NCBI GenBank assembly: GCA_017165825.1
Contig: CM029368.1
Span: forward strand, 26,315,497 to 26,379,496
DNA length: 64,000 nt
Direction of reading: 5' to 3'
Source: Hepsetus odoe
Lineage: Eukaryota; Chordata; Actinopteri; Characiformes; Hepsetidae
A program made the position numbers and the translations under genes. Below are positions 1-11,688 of this stretch, piece after piece. The notes beneath the pieces were generated by a model. The model did not search any database. It had not been told where the DNA came from and worked only from the letters and a program-made list of their open reading frames with translations. Each line of letters opens with the position of its first letter. Position 1 is the stretch's first letter.

Positions 1-1131
1 CATTATACTTAAAATAGACTGTTTACATTCTCATCAGATCGCTTCAAACTAGGCTATTTTTCATGCTTGCTATTGGTTATTCTAAAGAAATAATGTATGC
101 TACTAAATTCTGGTTAACTTGGTTATGCTTTGATAATAAAAAGGCATTTTTGTTGGCCAAATGCTTCAGATTATTGGGTAATTGATAAAACATATAATTT
201 TCAATTACAGGTAGATTATATAGTTTATGTATGTCAATTTTACATTTGTTGATGAACCACTGATGGCACCGTAATTTGGCAATTGTGGTAGAAGGTATTC
301 CTTAATCGAAGGAGCCTTGATCGCGTAAATGGTGAGGCTGATTTTGTTTGGCTCACTATGAGTTCAGAATTATGTATTCATAGAAGCCATGCATGGCAAT
401 GAATTTATTTCCTTGATGCTGGAGCTGATTATTAGTGGTCTTTTCCTGTTGTATCACTTAATGTTGGTCATAAACTCTTCCTTAGCTGCGGAATACATCA
501 CTTGTTTGTGCAGTACAGTACTTTTAATGTGTGGGGATGTCGGTCATGGTTGAGAAAAGGGTTCATGTATCATCTGTGTCTATGATTGTTCCTTAGGGAC
601 TCGTGTATATGCATTATGTATAAGGGTAATGTTAGAATTCTGAATTCCACTGATTAGTTAGGGTAAAACAAAGTTGGCTTTTGCATCAAGCAATGCAGAA
701 TATTACCTGTGCAAATAGTGTTTTGCAAATGTTCCTACTGGCTCATGGAATAGAGCAAAAAATTTGGGATGCTAGAAATATTGTATTCTAAAATGCTCTT
801 GTGGGGTAAAATATTTATGCATTGCCAAAGCTTCCCCCATACTGGACATGAAGTATGAAAATCACAGGTTTATTGCATTTTGCATATTTGCATAACATCT
901 AGATATGATTTTACTCTCTGATTTTGCTGGATTTTTATGCATACAAAATGACATTTTTTATTTTTTTTCCCCCTCCTATGACACTTTGCATAGGCACAGC
1001 ATGTTTTATTTACTGTTGTTAGTTTATTCTTGTGTAATATGCTGTCTGGCAACAAAATTAGTTATTTGGTTTGATCCAAAAACACAATTTCTTACGCTCC
1101 TTGCTAATCTTGTTTGTGTTTGTGTGTTCAG
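1..1131 (+). other. cdc27: cdc27 intron (left edge of window)
   Basis: AT-rich sequence ending in a pyrimidine-rich stretch and AG at 1130-1131, directly before the first recognised cdc27 exon. I looked for the preceding exon, which should encode the residues just before LAEGEQ, and did not see it, so the N-terminal part of the gene (roughly 84 residues by the human protein) lies left of the window. No RNA gene or clear mobile element was recognised here. Confidence 0.75.
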
Positions 1132-1915
1132 GCTGGCAGAGGGTGAGCAGATTCTCACAGGAGGAGTCCTGAACAAGCAGAAGAGCCAGGATGATATTGT
1201 CACAGAGTTTGGTGACTCTTCCTGTTTCACACTGGCACTACTAGGGCAAATCTACTGGTAAGTAAATCTTATGTAACCCAAATGTTGGGATACTAAGAGC
1301 TTGGCAAATCTTGCATGAGCTTATGTCTCTCTTTTTTATAGCAAAACAGATCGCTTGGCAAAAGGAGCTGAATGTTATCAAAGGAGCCTAAGTGAAAATC
1401 CTTTTCTCTGGTCTCCCTTTGAGTCCCTCTGTCAGATTGGTGAGTTTAAATTTTAGCTTTCAGAATGCCTCAGACTTGTTTCTCTGGTCAAAATGAGTTG
1501 CTGTTGAAAATTTCATTTAATGTTTTGCATGGTTTAGAATTTTTAATCTGCCTTAACACACACAACACATTTGAGCTTCACATGATTAACCACACTGCAC
1601 AGTACTTCTTAATGGCAACTTCTTTTGTGTAAATTGACTGAATAGCCTTCTTTCTAACAGTTTAGACTCTGGCAGTTCACAGTAATTTGTCTGGTCCTTT
1701 GACTTGTATGTTTCAATTGTACTTCTATATATATGTGTGCAGGTGAGCGTCCAGATCCAGAGCAGATTTTCAAACTGACTTCACTGCAGAACTTCAATGG
1801 GAGCGGCGGAGGAGGTGCTCCCACTTTCCCTATCAGCCCTGCCCACACCCCTAGCCATAACATGCCTCACCGGCAGGTCGACTCTGTCCTAATGGAGACG
1901 CCCCAAGACACGCTG
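1132..1915 (+). CDS. cdc27: cdc27 exons for the N-terminal TPR region
   Basis: Three exons (1132-1257, 1342-1439, 1743-1915) encode the end of the N-terminal TPR block, which in APC3 mediates homodimerisation. Visible sequence includes QDDIVTEFGDSSCFTLALLG, YCKTDRLAKGAECYQRSL and NPFLWSPFESLCQIGERPDP, all conserved in the family. Codons are split cleanly at the junctions (TG|C for Cys, G|GT for Gly). The third exon continues into a glycine- and proline-rich stretch (GSGGGGAPTFPISP) that is longer than in the human protein and begins the disordered loop. Confidence 0.94.
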
Positions 1916-4900
1916 GTATGGGTTCACGTTAGTGTGGGGTTTGCAGTATTAAATATAGCAGGGGAAAATAAGCATTGAACTCGTCAATGTTTTTCTCAGT
2001 AAATATATTACTGATGGGGCTATTGATTTCATGTCAAAGAAAAGGAGGTACAAAAAAAAAGGAGGAGGTACAAAGGTGAAGCAAAAAGGCATACAAAGCC
2101 AAGAAACCAGCTGAAATCTGTCGCTATTTAGAAAGCAATCATTGCTAAATAATATTAGCTTGTTTAGTCCTAATTAAGGGCCTATATTAAAGTTTCTCAT
2201 CACCAAGGTATCTCACACGAAGCATCTCATGATTAGTGAAAGCAAAGATCTCCCTCAAGAACTTTGCATCCTTATTGTTGTAAAATATACTGATGGTGTT
2301 GGTTACAGATGTATTTCTAAGCTGCTTAATGTTCCATTGAGTACCAAAAGTGGATATAACTTAATTTGACCATAAAACAGCTTTGACCAGGTGCTCCTCG
2401 CAATATTTCTGACAGAGCAGTCAAAAGAATAATCAGAAAAGCTGGCCAAGGACCACTTGCAGAGAGCTTCAGAGAGACGTGCAGTTAGCAATTGTTTCAA
2501 AGAAAACCATAAGTAATATCAACTGACATGGTCTCTATGTGCGCTCACCATGCAAGACTCCAATGCTGAAGAAAAGGCATGTTGAAGCTTGTTTAAATTT
2601 TGCTGCACAACATTTGGACAAGCTGAGGAAGCACTGGAAAATATAGTCTGGTTAGTTGAGACCAAAATGGAACTGTTCGGCTGTCATTGCACACACTGTT
2701 TGGAGGAGAAATGGCACTGCACATCATCGTAAAAACACCATACCCACAGTGAAGTTTGGAGGAGAGAACATCATGTTTTTTTGGGTTTTTTTTTTTTTCT
2801 CCCCCTCCCCTCTTCCCCTTCAGCATATGGTATTGGCAGACTTCATATATTTGAAGGAAGGTTGAATGGGGGTGGGGGTGATGTACCGGGACATGATAAG
2901 AATCTGCCACCATCTACTAACATGCTGAAGATGAAACAATGGTGGACATTTTAGCAAGACAATGATTCCAAACACGCAGTCAAGGAAAGGCATTTTTTTT
3001 GGTTTCAGAGAAAGAAAATATAGCTGGTAGAATGGCCCAGTCAATCACTCAACTTGAATCCAAATGAAAATCTATGGAAAGAACTGCAGATCAGAGTTCA
3101 TAGGCGAGGCCCCAGAAAGTTTTGAAGGCAGTTTGTGTGGAAGAATGGGCCAGAATCACACCTGAGCAATGCTGGAGACTGGTTTCTCCTTATAGGAGGC
3201 ATCTTGAAGCTGTTATTACCAACAAATACTTAAATCCTAAGTATTAAATAAATTTCAGTAAGATTGTTCAATGCTTATGCCCTGTGTCATTCCACTTTAC
3301 TACACAACATAATTTATGGACTTATTTGGTTAGATTTCTTTGTATATGTGGATTTCTTTGTGACTCACATCTGGGGTAAATATCATCTCAACAGCCCCAT
3401 TAGAAATAGATTTACTGAGAAAAATGTTCACGTGTTCAATACTAATTTTCCCCACTTTAAGTTTTAGAAATGGGACCAGGGCTGGAGAAATATGTTGTGT
3501 ACACTGCCAGGAGAATATTGCATTGTACTGAGTGTAGGCTATTCACCTGTTGACTTTTAGCCATTTAATCTTGTATATCTTAAAGTGATTCATTTCACTC
3601 TTAATCACAATGCACTCAAAGTACATTAACATGACAAAAAACATCTAATGTAACCTCTACAAAGGAAAGTATGCCTTGTTGCCAGCTACTTTTAAATTAA
3701 GCAAACTTACTGTTTTTAGCATGTTGGTAATGTAATCTTCTGAAATCAGAATTTATTATTTATTTATTTTTATTTTTTTTGGAAAACTAAAGGGTTCACA
3801 AATATCTTATGTCCTGTCTCCTCTCTCATATCCCTTCACACTCTCTCTCTTTAAAGGAACTGAACCGGCTTAATCTGGAGTCGTCCAATTCGAAGTACTC
3901 ATCTATAAACACAGACTCCTCTATGTCTTATATTGACTCTTCGGTCATCTCGCCTGATTCTGTACCTCTGGGCACAGGCGGCTCTCTGCTGTCCAAACAA
4001 GTGCAGAATAAGCCAAAGAGTGGCCGCTGTCTTCTTGGAGGCACAGCCACACTAAGCCCTCTCACACCCAGGTAATCAGACTGGGCCTGAAAAACAATTT
4101 TTTTTTGTTATTGCAGATGCGTTCTTAAATGTTGAAATGGTTTTACTAGTGGTCCAATCCTTCTCTTAGAGTTTTTGTTAAAACCATGGTAACAAATGTA
4201 TCAATTCAGAGTTTAAAAAAAAAAATGCTGTTCTGTTCTTGCACTTGTAGCTTTTATTACTATTTTAAAGTCTATGTATTTAATTATTTTAAACCTTCCC
4301 TGTATAATCAAGTTTTGGAATATTGCCCTTGGAGCCAAGCCCAGGAGACCCCTCCTATCTGCAGAACTATAGTCACAGTGGGACAGGGATGGAGCCACCT
4401 CCTCCTCCTGGGCCACCAAAGAAGGTGCTTCTGTTCTCTATGTCTGCATGCTGTTATTGAAATACTTTGGTCCTATTTTACTGCTAGACTAGTTTAGACC
4501 TGTAATGTTATATGTAACTTGTAATTGTCAGTATATAGAAACATCAGTTTCTATTTTTTCCTAATTCCCCCATGTCCTTTACAGACTGTCAGCAGAATCA
4601 GCCAAGTGGGTACTAAATCAGTGTTTGCACAGAGTGGAAACAGTAGGGAGGTGATCCCAAATCCCTTTAACCAGACCCAGACCACCGCTCCACAGACCAG
4701 GTGAGGGTAAATATTGATCTAGTGGTTCCAAAAGCTGGAAGTCAGCCTTAAAAGTAACTGCCTTTTTTTTGGGGGGGGGTTCGTCATGTTCGTTCCTTAC
4801 ATGTTAGTTGGTATCTCTCGCTATGCTTTGTGCAGTACTACACCTCAAGTGCTGAGTCCCACCATTGCTGCACCCCCTAATGTGCAGCCACGGCGGAGCT

Positions 4901-7900
4901 CCAGACTCTTCACCAGTGCCAGTTCAACTGCCAAGGTTCACCCCTTTACACTCCCACAATTACACTGAAAATACAAACAAAAAAAGAGAAATAAATGTTT
5001 TTTGTGTGTGTATGCACAAGTAGCAAATACACCTAGATTTGCAGGAGTTGCATAATGTTACCAAAAACAACACGCCTTCCCTAATAAGGGAAGTTTTTGT
5101 TTGCTTGTCTTAAATCTTTATATATAAAGTTGTACTGAGCCTCAGATCGATGGCAAGCATATCTACTCACTTAAATATGAAACTTTTAAGAATTTGTATA
5201 ATCTTGTATATTTGAAAAGTACAGTTTGAGCTGTATACAGGTGCTCCCCTGAAGGTAGTGAATACCAGATGGTTACCTAGTAAATACAACTTGACTTCAT
5301 TCTAGTGCTTGTTTATAGATATGTCCATCCCATGGAGATCTGAGGACTATATTTACATTTAGACTACATTTTTCTTTTCTTAAAAACTCCCCCCACCACA
5401 TTTACTGACAAGTCTGGTGAGGTGAAAACTACTGTGTTGAGTTACATTTCATAGTTTGATGCCCCATAAATGTAGAATTGTGCAGACATTCTTTCGCATT
5501 ACCAGAGCCCAATGCAAAAAATGTACATTTAAATAAAATAATTTTGCATGTTTAACGCACTTTCTCAGATGTTCCTAAATCATGACTAATGTCAAACTGT
5601 TGACGTGTAACATTTCATGTATTATGATAGTTGCTGCGCTACATAAATTAAGCCATTGCAAGAAGAATTTAAAAATATATTTTTTTTTAAAGCTGAATGC
5701 AGCTTTATAATTTAAATTAATTATAGTAACATTTAAATAATGAGTTCTTTTGTTTACCTTGTTTTATCAGCTTATTGTGTATCTGTGACTTTAAATTCAA
5801 CAGGAGAACAGTAAGAAGCTAAAAATGAAGTTCCCTACAAAGATCCCCAACAGGAAGACAAAGACAAAAACCGGGAAGGGGGGAATCACCCCTTCAAGCC
5901 TAAATGAGAGCATTGAAATCTTGAAATTGGACTCCTCTATGGCTGAAGGAAAGGGCAACATAAGTTCACCTCAGTTTCAAGCTTTCACTCTGCAGAAAGC
6001 AGCAGCAGGTAAAGGAGGGACCCAAATATCCAACTCTATTAATAAACAGCAAAATTAATTAAAATGTTCATTAAATTGAGTTTAACTGTGGCTCATGTTA
6101 TTAAAGGCCTAATTAGGAATCTCTGCAAATACAAATTTCATGTGCTAGGTTGTGCACTTACCGCCAGCCATGCGATCAGCAGTGAACCAGCTAGTGCAGT
6201 AATGCAAAATGGTGATTAACTTGCCACAAAATGTGGTAGCCATTCTATTTTGTGGTACACTGAGAATCTGTTTAAAAACAAAAAACTCCATTCTCTGTCC
6301 CAGATGGTCTGATGTCATTGATGCGAGATATTGGGCGGGGCTACCTGGCCTTATGCTCCTACAACTGCAGAGAGGCCATCACTATCCTCAGCCAGCTGCC
6401 TGCACACCACTACAACACTGGCTGGGTTCTAGGCCAAATTGGACGTGCACACTTTGAACTGGCAGAGTACATGCAGGTAAGCCAGCACCAAAGTGCATGA
6501 ATATACAGTACTGTGCAAAAGTTTTAGGCAGGTGTGGAAAAAATGCTGTAAATAATGATTGCTTATTTTTATCAATTTACAAAATGCAATGAGCGAACAA
6601 AAGAAAAATCTAAATCAAATCAATATTTGGTGTTACTACCTTTTTCCTTCAAAGCAGCATCAGTTCTTCTAGGTACACTTGCACAAAGTCAGGGATTTTG
6701 TAGGATTATAGTCGGTGTATGATCAACCAATTTTACCAAACAGGTGCTGATGATCATCAATGTCACACAGAGGTTGAAACACAGTCATGTTTGGAACAAC
6801 CTACCAGCCGAGTTCCTTCAAAAACTTTGTGCAAGTGTACCTAGAAGAACTGATGCTGTTTTGAAGGCAAAGGGTGGTCACACCAGATATTGATTTGGTT
6901 TAGATTTCTCTTTTGTTCTTCCACTGCATTTTGTTGATTGATCAAAATAAATGAAGAACACTTCCATTTTTTTTTAAAGCTTTCTTTGTTTACAGCATTT
7001 TTTCACACCTGCCTCAAACTTTTGCACAGTACTCTACCTGCTGGAAAGCTTCTCCCAGATTTGAATATTGACAAGTCTGTCAGTATAATAATATATACTA
7101 AAACCCTGGGACAGCACTTTGATCTCTTACAAGCATCCATGTCTTATGCAACCATTTGAACTAATGGCAAGGTTTTTATAATTCATCTGTTAGTACTACA
7201 AATCTACTGACACAAAACATTTCAGAAACAATAAATTATACACAGCTGCTGTGTGAGCATTGTCTATAGTATCTCCCTTTTCATCCATTTCCAGGCAGAA
7301 AGGATTTTTTCAGAAGTGCGGCGCATTGAGAGCTATCGGGTAGAGGGTATGGAGATTTATTCTACTACACTGTGGCACCTACAGAAGGACGTAGCACTTT
7401 CTGCTCTCTCGAAAGACCTCACAGACATGGACAAGAATTCTCCAGAGGTCACTCTGTGTTTGATTGTTTGCTTATAAATCATTCAGGAACTATTGCAGTT
7501 CTTTTACCGAATTGGAAAATAAAATTAAAAAGGTGCAACTTTGGCATTTTTAGTTAGAGTCAAAAAACCATACAGATTGTGTGCAAAGTCCAGATTGTCA
7601 TGCTAGCAAATCCATTATACAATTTTAATTTATATCTTTGTTTTTTCTGCACCCAAACAGCCATGGTGTGTAGCTGGTAACTGTTTCAGTCTGCAGCGGG
7701 AGCATGACATTGCAATTAAGTTCTTCACGAGAGCTATACAAGTAGATCCAAGCTTTGCCTATGCCTACACACTTCTGGGCCATGAGTTGGTGCTGACTGA
7801 GGAGCTGGAGAAAGCCCTGGGCTGTTTCCGCAACGCCATCCGCCTAAACAAGCGCCACTACAATGCTTGGTAACATGAAAATCTGTTCTATTTATGCAAG

Positions 7901-10900
7901 ATCATACTAACTGCTTGTTGGTAGTTTTGTGACCTTCTAGCTGCTGTATGTCCCTTCAATGTGAAAATATTTTTGATCAAATTAATGCTTTAAGATTTTT
8001 CTTTTAGTGCTAATTTTGTAGGTACCATTACACATTTTCCATTTGAAGACCCATGCTTGAATGATGACTTTTAGCATGATTTTCAATTGATCTGTTCTTC
8101 TGTTTAACAAGGTACGGCTTGGGAATGATCTACTACAAGCAAGAAAAGTTTAACTTGGCAGAGATTCATTTCAAGAAGGCTTTGAGTATTAATCCCCAGA
8201 GCTCTGTTCTACTCTGCCATATTGGAGTGGTATGTTTGCCTTATGGAGAAAGTGGTGTCCCACCTAAGAGTTAGCTTGCATAGACTTATATGAAGTGCAG
8301 TTAATCTGAAATCAGATTGACACAGACAATTTGGGAGAAAGGATGTGGATATCAGTAATAAGACCTTGCCTATCTCTGAAGGGATTTGCTTTCTGAACAT
8401 CTCCAGTTCAGATGTTCAGTTATACATCAATATCTTAAGATATTTTAATACCATTTGTCAGGAACAGTAGAACATTGAACAGCCAAAATAAGCTCAGTTT
8501 AACAACCTTAACAGTGTTCCAATATAACTGAATTTCCATCCATCCATCCATTTTCTTCCGCTTATCCGAGGTCGGGTCGCGGGGGCAGCAGCTCCAGCAG
8601 GGATGCCCAGACTTCCCTCTCTCCGGCCACTTCTTCCAGCTCCTCCGGGCGGATCCCAAGGCGTTCCCAGGCCAGCCGAGAGACATAGTCTCTCCAGCGT
8701 GTCCTGGGTCTTCCCCGGGGTCTCTTTCCCGTGGGACGTGCCCGGAACACCTCACCAGGGAGGTGTCCAAGGGGGCATCCTAATCAGATGCCCGAGCCAC
8801 CTCATCTGACTCCTCTCAATGCGGAGGAGCAGCGGCTCTACTTTGAGCCCCTCCCGGATGACTGAGCTTCTCACCCTATCTCTAAGGGAGAGTCCAGACA
8901 CCCTGCAGAGGAAGCTCATTTCGGCCGCTTGTATTCGCGATCTCGTTCTTTCGGTCACTACCCACAGCTCATGACCATAGGTGAGGGTGGGAACGTAGAT
9001 CGACCGGTAAATTGAGAGCTTTGCCTTCTGACTCAGCTCCTTCTTCACCATGACGGACCGATGCAGAGCCCGTATCACTGCAGAAGCTGCCCCGATCCGC
9101 CTGTCGATCTCCCGCTCCACTTTACCCTCACTTGTGAACAAGATTCCGAGATACTTAAACTCCTCCACTTGGGGCAAGGTCTCACTCCCAATCCTGAGAG
9201 GGCATTCCACCCTTTTCCGACTGAGGACCATGGCCTCAGATTTGGAGGTGCTGATTCTCATCCCAGCCGCTTCGCACTCGACTGCGAACCGATCCAGAGA
9301 GAGCTGAAGGTCACGGCATGATAAGGCCAACAGGACAACGTCATCTGCAAAAAGCAGTGACCCAATCCTGAGCCCACCAAACCGGACCCCCTCAACGCCC
9401 TGGCTGCACCTAGAAATCCTGTCCATAAAAATTATGAACAGGATCGTTGACAAAGGGCATCCCTGGCGGAGTCCAACCCTCACCGGGAACAGGTCCGACT
9501 TACTGCCGGCAATGCGGACCAAGCTCTGACACCGGTTGTACAGGGACCGGACAGCCCTTAACAGGGAATCCGATACCCCATACTCCCGGAGTACCCCCCC
9601 ACAGGAGCCCCCAAGGGACACGGTCGAATGCCTTCACCAAGTCCACAAAGCACATGTAAACTGGTTGGGCAAACTCACATGCACCCTCCAGGACCCTGCT
9701 AAGGGTGTAGAGCTGGTCCACTAAGGACCCTTCCCCTGACCCGAAGGCGGAGGGCCGCCACCCTCTCATCTACCGGGGTAAACCCCAATGTACTGGCCCC
9801 AAGCCGTGGGGCAATAAGTATGCCCACACCTGCTCGGTGCCTCTCACCGGTGGCAACTCCAGAGTGGAAAAGAGTCCAGCCCCTCTCAAGGAGACTGGTT
9901 CCAGAGTCCAAGCTGTGCGTCGAGGTGAGTCCAACTATATCTAGCTGGAACTGCTCAACCTCGCGCACTAGCTCAGGCTCCTTCCCCACCAGAGAGGTGA
10001 CATTCCACGTCCCTAGAGCCAGCTTCTGCAGCCGAGGGTCGGACCGCCAAGGCCCCCGTTTTCGGCCACCGCTCAGCTCACAATGCACCTGACCTCTTTG
10101 GCCCCTCCCACAGGTGGTGAGCCCATGGGAAGGGGGACCCACGTTGGCTCTTCGGGCTAAGCCCGGCCGGGCCCCATGGGTAAAGGGCCGACCACCAGGC
10201 GCTCACCATCGGGCCCCACCTCCAGGCCTGGCTCCAGAGGGAGGCCCCGGTGACCCACGTCCGGGCGAGGGAAAACGTCTTCCATAATTGTTCATCAAAA
10301 GAGGTCTGAACCGCTCTTTGTCTCTTCCCTCACCTAGGACCTGTTTGCCTTGGGTGCCCCTACCAGGGGCATAAAGCCCCCGACAACATAGCTCCCAGGA
10401 TTATTGGGACACGCAAACCCCTCCACCACGATAAGGTGGCGGTTCAAGGAGGAGATAACTGAATTTCTATGGGCAATACATGACCATATACTTCATGACC
10501 TTATGGCTTTTTCTCCTTTCAAGAATGAGTGCTTTTAATCACTAACATTGATCTTTTTCAAGGTGTGTGTTTGTAAAAATAAGTCTAAGAAAAAGTAACT
10601 TTTTTTTTAATGAAGATTCCATTAGAAACACTTGCTGTAAAATGTCATCGTTTTGTGTTATGAGTAAGATTTATTTTTTTTCTTAAACACATGAAGCCAA
10701 CTTTTCTCTCTTGATTATTCTGAATTAAAATTCCATCTGTAGAACTTCTCTCCCTCTTTTATAGGTCCAGCATGCATTGAAAAAATCAGACCATGCTCTC
10801 GAGACTCTGAACCGAGCAATCAGCATTGACCCGAAGAACCCACTATGCAAATTTCATAGGGCCTCTATCCTCTTTGCTAATGAAAAGTACAAGGTATGTA

Positions 10901-11688
10901 CTTTAATGATTGGTATTTTGGAACAGGTTTTCCAGGGACTTCATTTAAACTGAATTCTGATGTGACATTTGATTGATTTGATGAAGCTTTTCAAGGTATC
11001 TTGTTTTGATAACTGCAAATTCATTTTCTCCCCACAGGCAGCTCTACAAGAGCTTGAAGAACTTAAACAGATAGTGCCCAAAGAGTCACTTGTTTACTTT
11101 TTAATAGGAAAGGTAAAAAGTGAAATATTCTATAACATGATGTAATATTTATCATTTAGACCTTTTCTGATAGCAAATGCTCCCTTTTCCCCCTTAGGTG
11201 TATAAAAAGCTTGGTCAAACTCACTTGGCCCTGATGAACTTTTCTTGGGCCATGGACCTCGACCCCAAAGGGGCCAACAATCAGATCAAAGAGGCCATAG
11301 ACAAGCGTTACCTCCCTGATGATGAGGAGCCAGTCACCCCTGATGATTATCCTTACTATTCAAGTAAGTTCTGTTAGCGTGTACAATAATAAAAAAAAAT
11401 TAAAAAAAACAGTTGTAGAGTACATGTGTGGGAATTTTTTTTTATTGGTTAACATATTTGCAGCCATTTATTTCTTAAATTCTTGCTGGTGAAAAAAAAC
11501 AGTGTTGAGTAATTTTTTATCTTACTTACAATATGTAAAAGTATGATACATTTTCTGTGACATGTTTGAGAGAGGTGTACAGTCATGTGTTATATGTCAC
11601 AGCGGAGGTAGAGGAGTCTCAGGAGAGCAGTATGACGGACGCAGACGACACGCAACTCCACACCACGGAGAGTGATGAAGTACTGTAA
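1132..11688 (+). CDS. cdc27: cdc27 (APC3), anaphase-promoting complex subunit 3; 5' part missing
   Basis: CDC27/APC3 is a TPR scaffold subunit of the nuclear anaphase-promoting complex/cyclosome, the E3 ubiquitin ligase that drives mitotic exit. It binds the IR tail of the co-activators Cdc20 and Cdh1. Coding exons by reading: 1132-1257, 1342-1439, 1743-1915, 3857-4071, 4313-4424, 4585-4700, 4836-4935, 5804-6008, 6304-6476, 7295-7447, 7661-7869, 8112-8229, 10765-10893, 11038-11112, 11198-11363 and 11603-11688. All junctions are GT-AG and every phase joins. They give 750 codons plus a TAA at 11686-11688. Diagnostic stretches are LAEGEQILTGG, TETPQDT-type repeats near the loop, KMKFPTKIPNRKTKTKTGKG, HHYNTGWVLGQIGRAHFEL and FSEVRRIESYRVEGMEIY. 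The predicted length is close to the human protein once the missing start is added. The first base at 1132 completes a codon begun upstream. Identity is very secure; individual exon edges are inferred from splice motifs and phase. Confidence 0.97.
1958..3457 (+). mobile_element. Tc1-like DNA transposon, degenerate, with terminal inverted repeats
   Basis: The left end (GGGGAAAATAAGCATTGAAC onward) and the right end, read in reverse complement (GGGGAAAATTAGTATTGAAC onward), match over about 65 bases. They include the shared TTTTTCTCAGTAAAT and GGGGCT blocks. Both ends abut TA dinucleotides (1956-1957 and 3458-3459), the target preference of Tc1/mariner. The total of about 1.5 kb is near the usual size for this superfamily. 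The element sits in a cdc27 intron in the same orientation as the gene. Confidence 0.85.
2290..3240 (+). pseudogene. Broken Tc1-type transposase inside the element
   Basis: Read on the + strand the interior resembles a Tc1 DDE transposase decayed by stops and frameshifts. A helix-turn-helix-like stretch comes first. Near 2955-3100 there is a QDNDSKHAVK-like segment, then a proline/asparagine segment of the LNPNENLWKEL type (family form SPDLNPIENLW). No long open frame remains, and the track of frames shows only short pieces. It is surely inactive. Confidence 0.7.
3857..6008 (+). CDS. cdc27: cdc27 exons for the disordered, phosphorylatable loop
   Basis: Five exons (3857-4071, 4313-4424, 4585-4700, 4836-4935, 5804-6008) encode the low-complexity linker between the two TPR blocks. 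It is rich in Ser, Thr and Pro, with many SP/TP sites such as VISPDSVP, TLSPLTP and TTPQVLSPT. In APC3 this loop is phosphorylated in mitosis to allow Cdc20 loading (family knowledge). A fish-specific run PPPPPGPPKK appears in exon 4313-4424. The exon at 5804 restores strong conservation (ENSKKLKMKFPTKIPN). Phases join throughout. Confidence 0.93.
4936..5803 (+). other. cdc27 intron, nothing recognised
   Basis: 868 bases of AT-rich intron between the PRRSSRLF-encoding exon and the ENSKK-encoding exon. No repeat ends, RNA gene or conserved frame were seen. Confidence 0.6.
6304..11363 (+). CDS. cdc27: cdc27 exons for the C-terminal TPR superhelix
   Basis: Exons 6304-6476, 7295-7447, 7661-7869, 8112-8229, 10765-10893, 11038-11112 and 11198-11363 encode the tandem TPR array that forms the co-activator-binding superhelix. 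TPR-like helices visible in order include AWYGLGMIYYKQEKFNLAEI, AYTLLGHELVLTEELEKALG, HALKKSDHALETLNRAISID and LGQTHLALMNFSWAMDLDPK. Compared with the human protein the junction at 7447|7661 reads PE|PWC rather than an alanine before WC. No stops or frame breaks occur. The 2.5-kb intron after 8229 is long because of a retrotransposon insertion. Confidence 0.95.
6506..7034. mobile_element. Palindromic MITE (529 bp) in a cdc27 intron
   Basis: The left end (AGTACTGTGCAAAAGTTTTA) and the right end in reverse complement (AGTACTGTGCAAAAGTTTGA) match for more than 50 bases, and TA flanks both ends (6504-6505, 7035-7036). The complementarity continues inward: the left TTCTTCTAGGTACACTTGCA block near 6665 pairs with TGCAAGTGTACCTAGAAGAA near 6832. 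Nearly the whole element is thus one long imperfect hairpin with a small loop. It has no coding capacity. It looks like a Tc1/mariner-type non-autonomous element. Confidence 0.85.
8524..8536. repeat. Target site duplication, left copy
   Basis: ATAACTGAATTTC occurs here and again at 10455-10467, exactly flanking the LINE. The second copy directly follows the element's 5' end. Confidence 0.85.
8537..10454 (-). mobile_element. Rex3/RTE-like non-LTR retrotransposon, internally deleted
   Basis: The element reads 5' to 3' on the minus strand. Its 3' end is a short ATGG-repeat tail (seen as CATCCATCCATCC at 8537 on the + strand), a tail type reported for the Rex3/RTE group. At the 5' end lie a GC-rich leader and the start of an endonuclease (LALGTWNVTSLVGKEPELV, about 10030-9970). 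The reverse transcriptase and C-terminal region follow, down to about 8562. Perfect 13-bp target duplications bracket it. About 1.3 kb is judged missing from the middle (endonuclease core through early reverse transcriptase) relative to full-length relatives. Clade assignment is inferred from the tail and protein style. Confidence 0.85.
8562..10142 (-). pseudogene. Broken LINE open reading frame (endonuclease start, reverse transcriptase)
   Basis: The minus-strand frames run in order 10142-9699 (endonuclease N-terminus, ending VDERVAALRLRVRGR), 9769-9500 (DQLYTLSRVLEGACEFAQPV, CFVDLVKAFDRVPWG), 9621-8752 (LRQGCPLSTILF, the catalytic FADD motif, and KYLGILFTSEGK) and 8750-8562 (GRPRTRWRDYVSRLAWERLG). 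Frame changes near 9600 and 8751, plus the internal deletion near 9755, break the protein. It cannot encode an active polymerase. Confidence 0.85.
10455..10467. repeat. Target site duplication, right copy
   Basis: Second copy of ATAACTGAATTTC flanking the LINE (first copy 8524-8536). Confidence 0.85.
11603..11688 (+). CDS. cdc27: cdc27 last coding exon, acidic C-terminal tail
   Basis: The acceptor AG is at 11601-11602. The exon encodes TEVEESQESSMTDADDTQL, then HTTESDEVL and a TAA stop at 11686-11688. The SQESSMTDADDTQLH stretch is nearly identical to the vertebrate family C-terminus. The last residues (EVL) differ slightly from the human EF ending. Confidence 0.95.

Larger units (their letters stand above)
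8230..10764 (+). other. cdc27 intron enlarged by a LINE insertion
   Basis: Intron between exons 8112-8229 and 10765-10893. About 1.9 kb of it is the reverse-oriented retrotransposon annotated separately. The remaining flanks are AT-rich and unremarkable. Confidence 0.8.

Noticed and set aside
8435..10142. Minus-strand frames up to 289 residues as a host gene
   Set aside because: They read as a LINE reverse transcriptase and endonuclease, with frameshifts, an internal deletion and flanking target duplications.
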